Source of the DNA: G965279355 sp965279355
Lineage (GTDB): Bacteria > Pseudomonadota > Alphaproteobacteria > CACIAM-22H2
Length of the DNA stretch: 64,000 nt
Assembly: GCA_965279355.1 (NCBI GenBank)
Contig: OZ257155.1
Span: 4,650,001 to 4,714,000 of the forward strand
Reading direction: 5' to 3'
How positions within the stretch are numbered: position 1 is the first letter of the stretch; every line of letters begins with the position of its first letter. Position numbers and translations under genes: made by a program. Below are positions 14,014-21,473 of the stretch, piece by piece. The notes beneath the pieces were generated by a model. The model was given only the letters and a program-made list of their open reading frames with translations. It did not search any database and was not told the origin of the DNA.

Positions 14014-14559
14014 ATGGATGATGTCCTGTCCGAATTCCTGATCGAGTCCACCGGTCAATTGGCAAAACTGGAACTGCTGCCGATGCGGCTGGCGCTGTCC
14101 GCGGGCCAGCCGGAGGCCGTCGAGGAATTGCTGCGATTTGTCGATACGGTCGCCTCGTCCTGCAGTTTTGTCGGGCTGCGCCGGCTGCGGGCGCTGGCCC
14201 AGTCGACGGAAGGCGCGCTGCGCGCCGGATATAGCCGGGATGTGCCGATTGGGCGCGATGTCCTGCAGGGTGTTCGCGACGCCCTGGACCGGATTCGGGC
14301 ACAGCTCACGCATATTGAAAAAGCCGGGGTGGAAGCGCACGGCGATGACCGCGATCTGCTGGTGCGGCTGCAGGATCTGACGCTATGCGCCGGGACGGGG
14401 GCTGCGCTTATGCCATCGCAGGGCGCGATTTCAGATATCGCAGCGTGGAAGCGCGCCAACCCGAAGCCGGAACGGCCGGAGAAATTCCCGGAAAACGCAG
14501 GCCAGAAAACAGAAGCGCCGTCTGGCCCGACAGTGTTGTCGGGCCAGACGGCGCCTTGA
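14014..14559 (+). CDS. CheA-P1/Hpt-like protein with the phospho-histidine replaced by aspartate
   Basis: This is a 181-aa protein. Residues 1-80 follow the Hpt fold: DDVLSEFLIESTGQLAKLELLPMRL as first helix, then RFVDTVASSCSFVGLRRLRALAQSTEGALRAG. In CheA-like Hpt domains the second block reads about R-x-x-H-(T/S)-(L/I)-K-G-x-x-G. Here Asp44 takes the histidine position and Ala47 the lysine, so ordinary histidine phosphorylation is impossible. The last 60 residues are low in complexity, and the final dozen codons coincide with the ctrA terminator hairpin. The ATG at 14014 is chosen because it opens the first helix. It lies 67 nt after chpT. It may be a regulatory decoy for the ChpT-CtrA relay, which is inference. 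Confidence 0.6.
   Translation: MDDVLSEFLIESTGQLAKLELLPMRLALSAGQPEAVEELLRFVDTVASSCSFVGLRRLRALAQSTEGALRAGYSRDVPIGRDVLQGVRDALDRIRAQLTHIEKAGVEAHGDDRDLLVRLQDLTLCAGTGAALMPSQGAISDIAAWKRANPKPERPEKFPENAGQKTEAPSGPTVLSGQTAP
14517..14552 (-). terminator. ctrA terminator overlapping the end of the Hpt-like gene
   Basis: Two perfect 16-bp arms (14517-14532 and 14537-14552) surround a 4-nt loop. Read on the minus strand the stem is followed by GCTTCTGTTTTCT, a usable T-rich tail, placing termination about 25-70 nt after the ctrA stop. On the plus strand there is no T-tract, and the stem is translated as the C-terminus of the Hpt-like protein. Confidence 0.75.
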
Positions 14560-14576
14560 TTACAGAACGAACGTCC

Positions 14577-15305
14577 TTAGACGGGGGCGGGCTGCTTTTC
14601 CGCGCGGCCGGGAGCGGCAGCTTTCGTCGGCTGCGGATCGCGCAGCACATAGCCGCGGCCCCAGACGGTCTCGATGTAGTTCTCGCCCGCGCAGGCGGTC
14701 GAGAGCTTCTTGCGGAGCTTGCAGACGAACACGTCGATGATCTTGAGTTCGGGCTCGTCCATGCCGCCGTAGAGATGGTTGAGGAACATCTCCTTGGTAA
14801 GGGTGGTGCCCTTGCGCAGGCTCAGCAGCTCGAGGATGCCGTATTCCTTGCCCGTGAGGTGCAGGGTCTGGCCGGTCGCCTCGACGGTGCGGGTGTCGAG
14901 ATTGACCGTGAGCTTGCCGGTCTTGATGACCGAATGAGAATGGCCCTTCGAGCGGCGGATGATCGCCTGGACGCGGGCGATGAGCTCGCGCTTGTCGAAC
15001 GGCTTGGTGAGATAGTCGTCGGCGCCGAAGCCGAGACCCTTGATCTTGTTGTCCAACTCGGCGAGGCCCGAGAGGATCAGGATCGGCGTCTTGATGCGGG
15101 CCGACCGCAGGCGCTTCAGGACCTCATAGCCGTCCATATCGGGCAGCATGAGATCGAGGATGATGATGTCGTAATCGTACAGTTTTCCGATTTCGAGACC
15201 ATCTTCGCCCAAACTGGTGGTGTCGCAGATGAACCCTTCGGACTTGAGCATCAATTCGATGCTTTTTGCAGTCGCGGAGTCATCTTCAACAACTAAGACT
15301 CGCAT
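14577..15305 (-). CDS. ctrA: Cell-cycle response regulator CtrA
   Basis: This is a 242-aa OmpR/PhoB-type regulator. The receiver occupies residues 1-118 with Asp8/Asp9, the phosphorylated Asp51 (IIILDLMLPDMDGYE) and Lys104 (LTKPFDKREL). The winged-helix DNA-binding domain covers about 125-233 (LTGKEYGILELLSLRKG, IDVFVCKLRKKL, ETVWGRGYVLRD). In the family it binds TTAA-N7-TTAA and controls division, replication and flagellar class II genes. The C-terminus is a 12-residue tail ending PAPV, unlike the Ala-Ala end recognised by ClpXP in Caulobacter. It is divergent from fliI across an AT-rich 316-bp region rich in TTAA. A strong terminator lies downstream. Confidence 0.97.
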   Translation of the reverse strand: MRVLVVEDDSATAKSIELMLKSEGFICDTTSLGEDGLEIGKLYDYDIIILDLMLPDMDGYEVLKRLRSARIKTPILILSGLAELDNKIKGLGFGADDYLTKPFDKRELIARVQAIIRRSKGHSHSVIKTGKLTVNLDTRTVEATGQTLHLTGKEYGILELLSLRKGTTLTKEMFLNHLYGGMDEPELKIIDVFVCKLRKKLSTACAGENYIETVWGRGYVLRDPQPTKAAAPGRAEKQPAPV

Positions 15306-15621
15306 GCGAAGCTCTCCCGGCGTTTTAGGTTAGAGGTTTCCGACAGCCTGTGGATATGTGGATAACTTATTTGTTAATTAAGCCTACCATTAATGAAGCG
15401 TCCGTCAAACTCTCGCAATTAAGGAATTCCACTTAACACTTGTTAATGCGCAAAATGGGCGATTTCAGCGAGCTTTCGGCTGGTTCAGCGTCATTGAAAT
15501 TAAGGTTAACGCGCGTGAATTGATTAATCGTTAATTTTACTGAAAATTAAATGTATTCGGAGAATCATAGGCCTAACAACACGCCCGACCCTTTGGGCGA
15601 TTAAACAACCCGGATTTGCCC
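15306..15621. promoter_or_regulatory. AT-rich ctrA-fliI divergent regulatory region with a TTAA cluster
   Basis: This 316-bp gap contains no gene. Eleven TTAA tetramers lie between 15374 and 15550. They include TTAATTAA at 15374-15381 followed by TTAA 8 bp later, and the inverted repeat TTAACA-CT-TGTTAA at 15433-15446. None has the exact 7-bp spacing of the CtrA consensus (the pairs found have 6 or 8), so direct CtrA autoregulation is plausible but not proved. No sigma-54 promoter was found here. Confidence 0.5.
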
Positions 15622-16953
15622 ATGGATGCGTCCCATCTTATCGCCAGCCTCGACCGCATCCCCCCGTATCGACATTTCGGCCGCGTAACAGCCGTCCTCG
15701 GCACCCTTGTCGAGGTCGGCGGGGTGGAGAATCGGCTGGCGGTTGGCGGGCGCTGCACCATCGTCGCGCGCGACGGTCGCCGGGTGCCGTGCGAAGTGGT
15801 CGGCTTCCGCGAGAACCGCGCGCTGCTGATGCCGTTCTATTCGCTCGACGGTATCGGCGTCGGCTGTCATGCCGAAATCGCCGACAACGAAATCTATCTC
15901 TATCCGCATCCGGGCTGGCTCGGCCGTGTGATCAACGCGCTCGGCGAGCCTGTCGATGGCAAGGGGCCGCTGCCGATGGGCGACAAGCCCTACGCGCTGC
16001 GGGCCTCGCCGCCGAATGCGCACAAGCGCCAGCGCGTGCAGGGCAAGATCGATCTCGGCATCCGCGCCATCAATACCTTCCTGAGCTGCTGCCGCGGCCA
16101 GCGTATGGGAATCTTCGCCGGATCCGGTGTCGGCAAGTCGAGCGTGATGTCGATGATGGCGAAATACACCGCCGCCGACATCTCGGTGATCGGCCTGATC
16201 GGCGAGCGCGGACGCGAGCTGCAGGAATTCATCCAGGACGACCTCGGTCCCGAAGGGCTCGCGCGCAGCGTCGTTGTCGTGTCGACGTCGGACGAGACAC
16301 CCCTCATGCGGCACCATGCGGCGTATCTCACGATGACGGTCGCCGAATTTTTCCGCGATCAGGAGCAGGACGTGCTGTGCCTGATGGACAGCGTCACCCG
16401 CTTTGCCATGGCCCAGCGCGAGATCGGCCTGTCGGCCGGCGAGCCGCCGGCCAGCAAGGGCTATACGCCCTCGGTCTTCGCCGAGCTGCCGCGCGTGCTG
16501 GAACGCGCCGGTCCCGGTATCGGCAAGGGCAGCATCACCGGCCTGTTCACCGTCCTCGTCGAGGGCGATGACACCAACGAGCCGATCGCCGATGCGGTCC
16601 GCAGCATCGTCGACGGCCATATCATGCTCGACCGCACCATTGCCGAACGCGGCCGCTATCCCGCGATCAACGTGCTGCGCTCGATCTCGCGAACCATGCC
16701 AGGCTGCAACACGCCCGAGGAGAACGAGCTGGTGGGGCGCGCCCGCGCGCTCATCGCTTCGTACGACGACATGGCGGAAATGATCCGCCTGGGCGCCTAT
16801 CGCCGCGGCAGCGATCCGCAGGTCGACGAGGCCATCAAATATTATCCGGATCTGGAACGCTTTCTTGGCCAGGGCAAGACCGAGCGCGCCGATCTGGAAT
16901 CCGGTTACACGCTGCTTGCCGAAATCCTCGGCATGAACAACCCGGCAGCGTAG
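15622..16953 (+). CDS. fliI: Flagellar export ATPase FliI
   Basis: This is a 443-aa ATPase of the flagellar type III export gate, related to F1-beta. Walker A AGSGVGKSS is at residues 166-174, the GERGRE motif at about 194-199, and the Walker B/catalytic segment DVLCLMDSVTRFAMAQREIGL near 251-270. The C-terminal PGCNTPEENELVGRAR is also typical of FliI. The ATG at 15622 is preferred; a TTG two codons upstream is possible and no strong ribosome site decides between them. fliJ follows after 13 nt, the usual pair. It is transcribed away from ctrA, consistent with early (class II) flagellar expression. Confidence 0.95.
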   Translation: MDASHLIASLDRIPPYRHFGRVTAVLGTLVEVGGVENRLAVGGRCTIVARDGRRVPCEVVGFRENRALLMPFYSLDGIGVGCHAEIADNEIYLYPHPGWLGRVINALGEPVDGKGPLPMGDKPYALRASPPNAHKRQRVQGKIDLGIRAINTFLSCCRGQRMGIFAGSGVGKSSVMSMMAKYTAADISVIGLIGERGRELQEFIQDDLGPEGLARSVVVVSTSDETPLMRHHAAYLTMTVAEFFRDQEQDVLCLMDSVTRFAMAQREIGLSAGEPPASKGYTPSVFAELPRVLERAGPGIGKGSITGLFTVLVEGDDTNEPIADAVRSIVDGHIMLDRTIAERGRYPAINVLRSISRTMPGCNTPEENELVGRARALIASYDDMAEMIRLGAYRRGSDPQVDEAIKYYPDLERFLGQGKTERADLESGYTLLAEILGMNNPAA

Positions 16954-16966
16954 GAAAGGACGATCG

Positions 16967-17392
16967 ATGAAAGGTTTGCCTGCTCTGATCCGACTCCATC
17001 GCTGGCAGCTCGACGAAAAGCGTCGCGAGCTTGCCGATCTGCAGCGGCTGGAGGACGACATGCTGGCCCAGGTGCAGCGGCTTCACGACGAGGTCGCGGC
17101 CGAACAGGACTACGCACAGAACGCCGATACTGGCGGACTGGCCTATGGCGGTTTCGCCGCCGGCGTGCTGCTGCGCCGCCAGCGGATCGAGCAATCCATC
17201 GCCGAGATCGGGCGGCGCATCGAAGCCAAGCGCGAGGAACTGGCGGAATCGTTCCGCGACCTCAAGCGCTATGAAACCACTCTTGCCCAGCGCGAGAAGC
17301 GGGCGGCCCTTGAAGCTGATCGCCGCGCCCAGGCGGCCCTGGATGAAATCAGCATGATCCAGTTCCAGCGCAAGGCGACCGCCGCGGCCTGA
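16967..17392 (+). CDS. fliJ: Flagellar export protein FliJ
   Basis: This is a 141-aa, almost wholly alpha-helical coiled-coil protein. Heptad-rich, highly charged segments run through residues 8-55 (LHRWQLDEKRRELADLQRLEDDMLAQVQRL) and 70-125 (RRQRIEQSIAEIGRRIEAKREELAESFRDLKRYE). This is the FliJ pattern: a stalk that fits inside the FliI hexamer and contacts FlhA and escort chaperones. The ribosome site GAAAGGA lies just before the ATG. Sequence identity in this family is low, so the call rests on length, coiled coil and immediate linkage to fliI. Confidence 0.88.
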   Translation: MKGLPALIRLHRWQLDEKRRELADLQRLEDDMLAQVQRLHDEVAAEQDYAQNADTGGLAYGGFAAGVLLRRQRIEQSIAEIGRRIEAKREELAESFRDLKRYETTLAQREKRAALEADRRAQAALDEISMIQFQRKATAAA

Positions 17393-17408
17393 TCGCAGAT
17401 CCCGGAAT

Positions 17409-17432
17409 CCGCCCCGGCTTTGACCGGAGCGG
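17409..17432 (+). terminator. Hairpin after fliI-fliJ
   Basis: CCGCCCCGG and CCGGAGCGG pair with one mismatch across a 6-nt loop, 16 nt after the fliJ stop. No T-tract follows, so it may only mark the 3' end. The rest of the 132-bp gap before the TPR/oxygenase gene shows no clear promoter. Confidence 0.35.
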
Positions 17433-17524
17433 TTCATGTGCGATATGTCGGCACGCTGTGCGGCCACACGAGCCGTGAGTCGCCGATCTTGGGAGCTGCC
17501 AATGCCTGAAGGAATGGCCGGGTC

Positions 17525-18733
17525 ATGAATACCGGCATGGATACGAACGTGCGGCCGATGCTTGTGCAGGCAAGCCGGCTTCATACTGTCGGGCGGGCAC
17601 TGGAGGCCATCGACATTCTGCGTGACGTGGTCAGGATCGATCCGCGTTCGTTTGTCGGCCAATACAATCTTGGAATTTTGCTCGCCGAGCAGTATCGGCT
17701 TGATGAGGCTATCCCGGCATTGCGCCGGGCACTTGATATCGATCCGCGGTCGCTCCAGACACTCGTCAGTCTTGCCGCCGCGCTGCGTTCGTCAGGCGAT
17801 CTTGCCGGTTCGATCGCGGCCTATCGGCAGGCAATATCGATCGCACCCGAGCTTGCGCAGTCTCATGTCTATCTCGGCGTTGTGCTGAATGAAACCGGCG
17901 ACAAGACGGGCGCCATGGAAGCCGTCCGCCGGGGACTGGCCGTCGACCCCAACATGGCCGACGGCCACACGATGCTGGGTCAGATTCTGCAGGAACTCGG
18001 CGACCTGAACGGGGCGGAGGTCTCGCTGCGGCGGGCGCTGGCTCTGGCGCCGGGCCATGTCGGCGCACTCGCCTATTTCGCGGTGGTGCTCCAGCAACTC
18101 GGCAAGACTGACGAGGCGAAGAAATATCTCGACTACGAGTCCCTGCTGCGAGCCCGGCGCTTCGAGCCGATCGGCGGTGCTCCGGCAATCGCCGCGTTTA
18201 AGGCCGAGTTCACGCAGCTCATTCTCGGACATCAGACACTCAAGGCGGATCCGCCGACCTCGACGACCCGGGGCAGCCAGACGCAGGAATTGCTCGATAC
18301 GGCGACGCCGGCCGTGGTTGAACTGCGGCGTATGATCGAAGCCAGCGTTGCCGATTACATGGCGACGGTGCTGGCTCCGCGCGGAACCGAATTCATGTGC
18401 GTGCCGGCATCGTGGCGCGTCGTTTCATGGGGCGTCGTGCTGCGGTCCAGCGGTTATCAGGAAGCCCATTTCCATCCGTCCGGCATCGTCAGCGGAGTCT
18501 ATTATGTGCGCATGCCCGATGTCGTGCGGTCTGGGAGTGCGGGCGACGCCGGCCATATCCGCTTCGGGATGCCGATCAAGTATACGGGTCAGCAGTCGCT
18601 GATGACCACGACGATCAAGCCGGAGGAGGGGATGGTGCTGCTGTTCCCGTCTTACTTCTGGCACAACACAATGCCGTTCGAGAGCACCGAAGACCGGATC
18701 AGCATCGCTTTCGATGCGATCCCGAATGTCTGA
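17525..18733 (+). CDS. TPR protein with C-terminal putative 2OG-Fe(II) oxygenase domain
   Basis: This is a 402-aa protein. About six TPR units fill residues 10-205 (for example GRALEAIDILRDVVRIDPRSFVGQYNLGILLAEQYRLDEAIPALRRALDIDP). The C-terminal 190 residues resemble the putative 2-oxoglutarate/Fe(II) oxygenase family found on bacterial TPR proteins. Candidate metal ligands are His315/His317 in EAHFHPSGIVSGVYYV and His380 in LFPSYFWHNTMPFES, with an arginine in EDRISIAFD for 2-oxoglutarate. There is no signal peptide. It lies between fliJ and the end of a convergent fliK-like gene (stops 3 nt apart). The TPR style matches the GT41 proteins downstream, hinting at protein or glycan hydroxylation in the same pathway. 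This is an inference. Confidence 0.7.
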   Translation: MNTGMDTNVRPMLVQASRLHTVGRALEAIDILRDVVRIDPRSFVGQYNLGILLAEQYRLDEAIPALRRALDIDPRSLQTLVSLAAALRSSGDLAGSIAAYRQAISIAPELAQSHVYLGVVLNETGDKTGAMEAVRRGLAVDPNMADGHTMLGQILQELGDLNGAEVSLRRALALAPGHVGALAYFAVVLQQLGKTDEAKKYLDYESLLRARRFEPIGGAPAIAAFKAEFTQLILGHQTLKADPPTSTTRGSQTQELLDTATPAVVELRRMIEASVADYMATVLAPRGTEFMCVPASWRVVSWGVVLRSSGYQEAHFHPSGIVSGVYYVRMPDVVRSGSAGDAGHIRFGMPIKYTGQQSLMTTTIKPEEGMVLLFPSYFWHNTMPFESTEDRISIAFDAIPNV

Positions 18734-18736
18734 GTC

Positions 18737-20701
18737 TCAGACGGAAACGCCACCGCCTGATTTGGCGATCTCCTCAAGCGGCGACACCGGAAAGTGCGCC
18801 ACGGCCTGAAAGAAGATCTGTCCGTTCAGGCCCGAGGCGCCGCAGGTTTTCTCGAATATCCCGACAATTCCGTTCCGCAGCGGCGCCGGCAGCTCGACAT
18901 GGCTGCGCAGGATCAGATCGATCCGCGGCTTCTGGACCAGGCCGTCGATCTGCAGCGGCCCGAGTTCCTCGAATTCGACCTCCACGACAAATCGCCCCTG
19001 ATCTTTCTCGCGCTCGCCCTTGGGCGCGCGTTTGCGCGTGAAGATCCGCAACTGGCGCATCTCATGCGTGTCGACAACCGGAATGAAGAACATGCGCCAG
19101 TCCGTGCTCTGGCTGTTGAGTCGCGCCGCTTCGCGCAGATCGCCCTCGAGGCGCATCAGGACATCCTGGCGGCCCGCGCGCTCCACGGCCGCGACCCCCG
19201 CTTCACCGAGGAGAGCCCGGGCTTCGGTCGCCGGCTGTGACAGGAAGGACAGAAGCTGCCCAAGGAAACGCGGGTTGCTCGGCTTCGGCAGGGTGACATC
19301 GGCAAGCTGGCGCGCGAGCGGTGCGTCTGCTTCGGCGAGCACCGCCAGCGTATCTTTCAGGGCTGGCCAGCTGCGCCCCAGCATGGGCAGCGCCTGTAAC
19401 AGGGCCGGTGACGTCAGTCCGGTGAGTCCGGCGCGCGCGGCGATGACAGAGAAGGCGATCCGGCTTCCTTCTGCCGCATGGGCGTCTCCGGGAGGCAGTG
19501 CCACCGAAAGCCGGCCGAGCGCGGTGTCGACGATGGTCTGACCGGCCGGCGTTGTTCCGACCACGGTGGCCACCAGTCCGCCAGCGACCACGGGTGCCGT
19601 TGTCGGCCCGAGATAGCGGACCTGGAGCTGCGCGCCAGCGGGCGCGATCGGCAATGCCGGTATTGCCGCGGTCGGCGCGGAGGCACCCTGTGACGCGCCG
19701 AGGGATGGAGGTGTTGCGGTGGCAGTTGGGGAAGCGGGGGAGGTCGGTGCCGGCGCCGGTGTTGGCGGTGCTGTTGGTGTTGCAGGTGTTCCCTGAAATG
19801 CGGCGTAACGCGCCACGGCCGCCGCCATGGGCGCGGCCGGGGTTGTCGGCGGAGGGAGCGTGTTGCCGGGAAGGCTTGGGGTTGCGGCGACGACCGACGA
19901 ACCGGCGGCAGGCGCTGGAGCATTCGGTGCAGTTGTCGGAGCGGGGCTTGCCGGCGCGGCAGTTCGGGGGACCGCAGGTGTCGTTGTCGGTTGAGCGGAG
20001 GGGATGACGGACGCGGAGCCAGTCGCCGGCGAAGCTGGCGGGCTCGTTGTCGGAACCGTGACGGTCGGCGTCGTGCCGGGTGAGACAGGCGCAACCTGGG
20101 TGACGGTCGACCCAGGCGGTGGCAAAGCGTTCGCGGGAGTGCTTGTCCCGGCAGACTGAGATACGGACGATGAGGCTGGGGTTGTCGGCACGGAGCTAGG
20201 CTGCCCTGTCATGACAGGCTGCCCGGCTGTGCTCGGCAAGATGACGGTCGTTGTCGGTGGACCAATCACGGTTGCCAGAAGAATTGGCCCGGTGCTGATC
20301 GACGGAGAGATCGTCATCGCCGGTACTGATGCAAGCGGCTGCGTTGCGATCGGAGCGGTGAGCGGCGCACCGACCGGCGCGCGCGCGGAAAGCACGATGG
20401 CCTGCAGCTGGCTGCCGGCTGCCTGCACCTGCAGCGATACCTGCGCGCCCACCGGAAGCGTCGCGGGCGTTCGGAAGGTCACGGCGCCGCTTTCGGTTTG
20501 CAGCGTCGTCTGGCCCTGCTGATCGCGGCTGACGATAACGGTTCCTGAAATCACCGTGCCGGGTCCGGCACTCTGCATGCCGGTCGGCATCTGCGTCACC
20601 AGCGCCGAAGCGCCTGTCGTCGGTGTAGTGGGTGCGGCCGGTGCCGATGGCGACGTTGGCCCGATGGGGGCGACCGGTCCCGCTGGCGGAATGGTCGTCA
20701 T
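18737..20701 (-). CDS. FliK-like protein with long Pro/Thr/Ala linker
   Basis: This is a 654-aa protein. Residues 45-120 form a small folded region (VISGTVIVSRDQQGQTTLQTESGAVTFRTPATLPVGAQVSLQVQ). About 200 residues of Pro/Thr/Ala/Ser low-complexity linker follow, then a second copy of a similar fold (residues 350-420) and a C-terminal domain. That domain, GRFVVEVEFEELGPLQIDGLVQKPRIDLILRSHVELPAPLRNGI, resembles the FliK hook-length-control C-terminus. It is last in the fliF-to-flhG transcript, 13 nt after flhG. A separate classical fliK exists at 34942-36732, so this may be a paralogue with another ruler or secretion role. The flagellar assignment is good, the exact function is not. Confidence 0.65.
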   Translation of the reverse strand: MTTIPPAGPVAPIGPTSPSAPAAPTTPTTGASALVTQMPTGMQSAGPGTVISGTVIVSRDQQGQTTLQTESGAVTFRTPATLPVGAQVSLQVQAAGSQLQAIVLSARAPVGAPLTAPIATQPLASVPAMTISPSISTGPILLATVIGPPTTTVILPSTAGQPVMTGQPSSVPTTPASSSVSQSAGTSTPANALPPPGSTVTQVAPVSPGTTPTVTVPTTSPPASPATGSASVIPSAQPTTTPAVPRTAAPASPAPTTAPNAPAPAAGSSVVAATPSLPGNTLPPPTTPAAPMAAAVARYAAFQGTPATPTAPPTPAPAPTSPASPTATATPPSLGASQGASAPTAAIPALPIAPAGAQLQVRYLGPTTAPVVAGGLVATVVGTTPAGQTIVDTALGRLSVALPPGDAHAAEGSRIAFSVIAARAGLTGLTSPALLQALPMLGRSWPALKDTLAVLAEADAPLARQLADVTLPKPSNPRFLGQLLSFLSQPATEARALLGEAGVAAVERAGRQDVLMRLEGDLREAARLNSQSTDWRMFFIPVVDTHEMRQLRIFTRKRAPKGEREKDQGRFVVEVEFEELGPLQIDGLVQKPRIDLILRSHVELPAPLRNGIVGIFEKTCGASGLNGQIFFQAVAHFPVSPLEEIAKSGGGVSV

Positions 20702-20714
20702 CGTCTGCCGTCGT

Positions 20715-21473
20715 CTATCCCGCCAGCAGGGCGCGGGCGACGGTGCGGACGTCGGCGGCGGCGGCGCTGTCGGGATGGCGGGTCAGGAGCGGGGCCTGGG
20801 CGCGGATGGAATCCGGGACCTTGGGATCGCGCCGCACCACGCCGGCCAGCTTCGGCGTGAATTTCAGGAAGCCGTTGCACGCCCGGGACAGCGTGGCGTA
20901 GGTGCGTTCGCCGTCGCGGGCGCTGCTCGCCATATTGACCACCACCCTTATATCGGGGGCCAGCCCATTGCCTTTCGACAGCTTGATATATGCATAGGCA
21001 TCGGTCAGCGACGTCGGCTCGTCCGACGTCACGACCAGGCGCGTGCCGGCGATGGCGGAGAGCGCGCGCACCGCCCCCTCGATGCCGGCGCCGAGATCGA
21101 GGATCACGCGGTCGTAGTCGTCGGCCAGCGCCACAAGCTCGGCGGACATGGCGGCCAGCCGCGCCGGGTCCATCGCGGCCAGCGCGCCGGAGCCCGAACG
21201 GCCGGCGATGATGTCGAACGGGCCGGCGGGATAGGGTGTGATGAGCCGGTGCAGCTTCATCTCGCTGCTGTAGTGCCCAAGATCGCGGTTGGGGATCAGG
21301 CCGAGCTGAATGTCAATATTGGCGAGACCGAGATCGCCGTCCACCAGCAGCGTGCGCTTGCCCGCCTCCGCGAAACTCTGCGCCAGCGTCACGGCGAACC
21401 ACGTCTTGCCGACACCGCCCTTTCCCGAGGCGACGGCGATGATGTTGGATTTGGGGGCAGGCGAGACGGTCAC
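20715..21473 (-). CDS. flhG: Flagellar number/placement ATPase FlhG (MinD-like)
   Basis: This is a 252-aa ParA/MinD-family ATPase. The deviant Walker A KGGVGKT is at residues 18-24, the following DGDLGLANIDIQLGL at about 45-59, and the Walker B-like DRVILDLGAGIEGAVRAL near 120-137. In polar flagellates FlhG limits flagellar number by acting on the FlhF GTPase. The start is GTG at 21473, overlapping the flhF stop (GTGA), which indicates translational coupling. There is no clear C-terminal amphipathic membrane-targeting helix. Context (flhA-flhF-flhG) is the standard order and supports the call. Confidence 0.88.
   Translation of the reverse strand: MTVSPAPKSNIIAVASGKGGVGKTWFAVTLAQSFAEAGKRTLLVDGDLGLANIDIQLGLIPNRDLGHYSSEMKLHRLITPYPAGPFDIIAGRSGSGALAAMDPARLAAMSAELVALADDYDRVILDLGAGIEGAVRALSAIAGTRLVVTSDEPTSLTDAYAYIKLSKGNGLAPDIRVVVNMASSARDGERTYATLSRACNGFLKFTPKLAGVVRRDPKVPDSIRAQAPLLTRHPDSAAAADVRTVARALLAG

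Noticed and set aside
15374..15446. Canonical CtrA boxes upstream of ctrA
   Set aside because: TTAA pairs exist, but with 6 or 8 bp between them, not 7. They are reported only as a TTAA cluster.
19700..20200. Tandem-repeat or CRISPR-like region
   Set aside because: The repetitive look comes from Pro/Thr/Ala codons in the linker of the FliK-like protein. There are no regular repeats with unique spacers.
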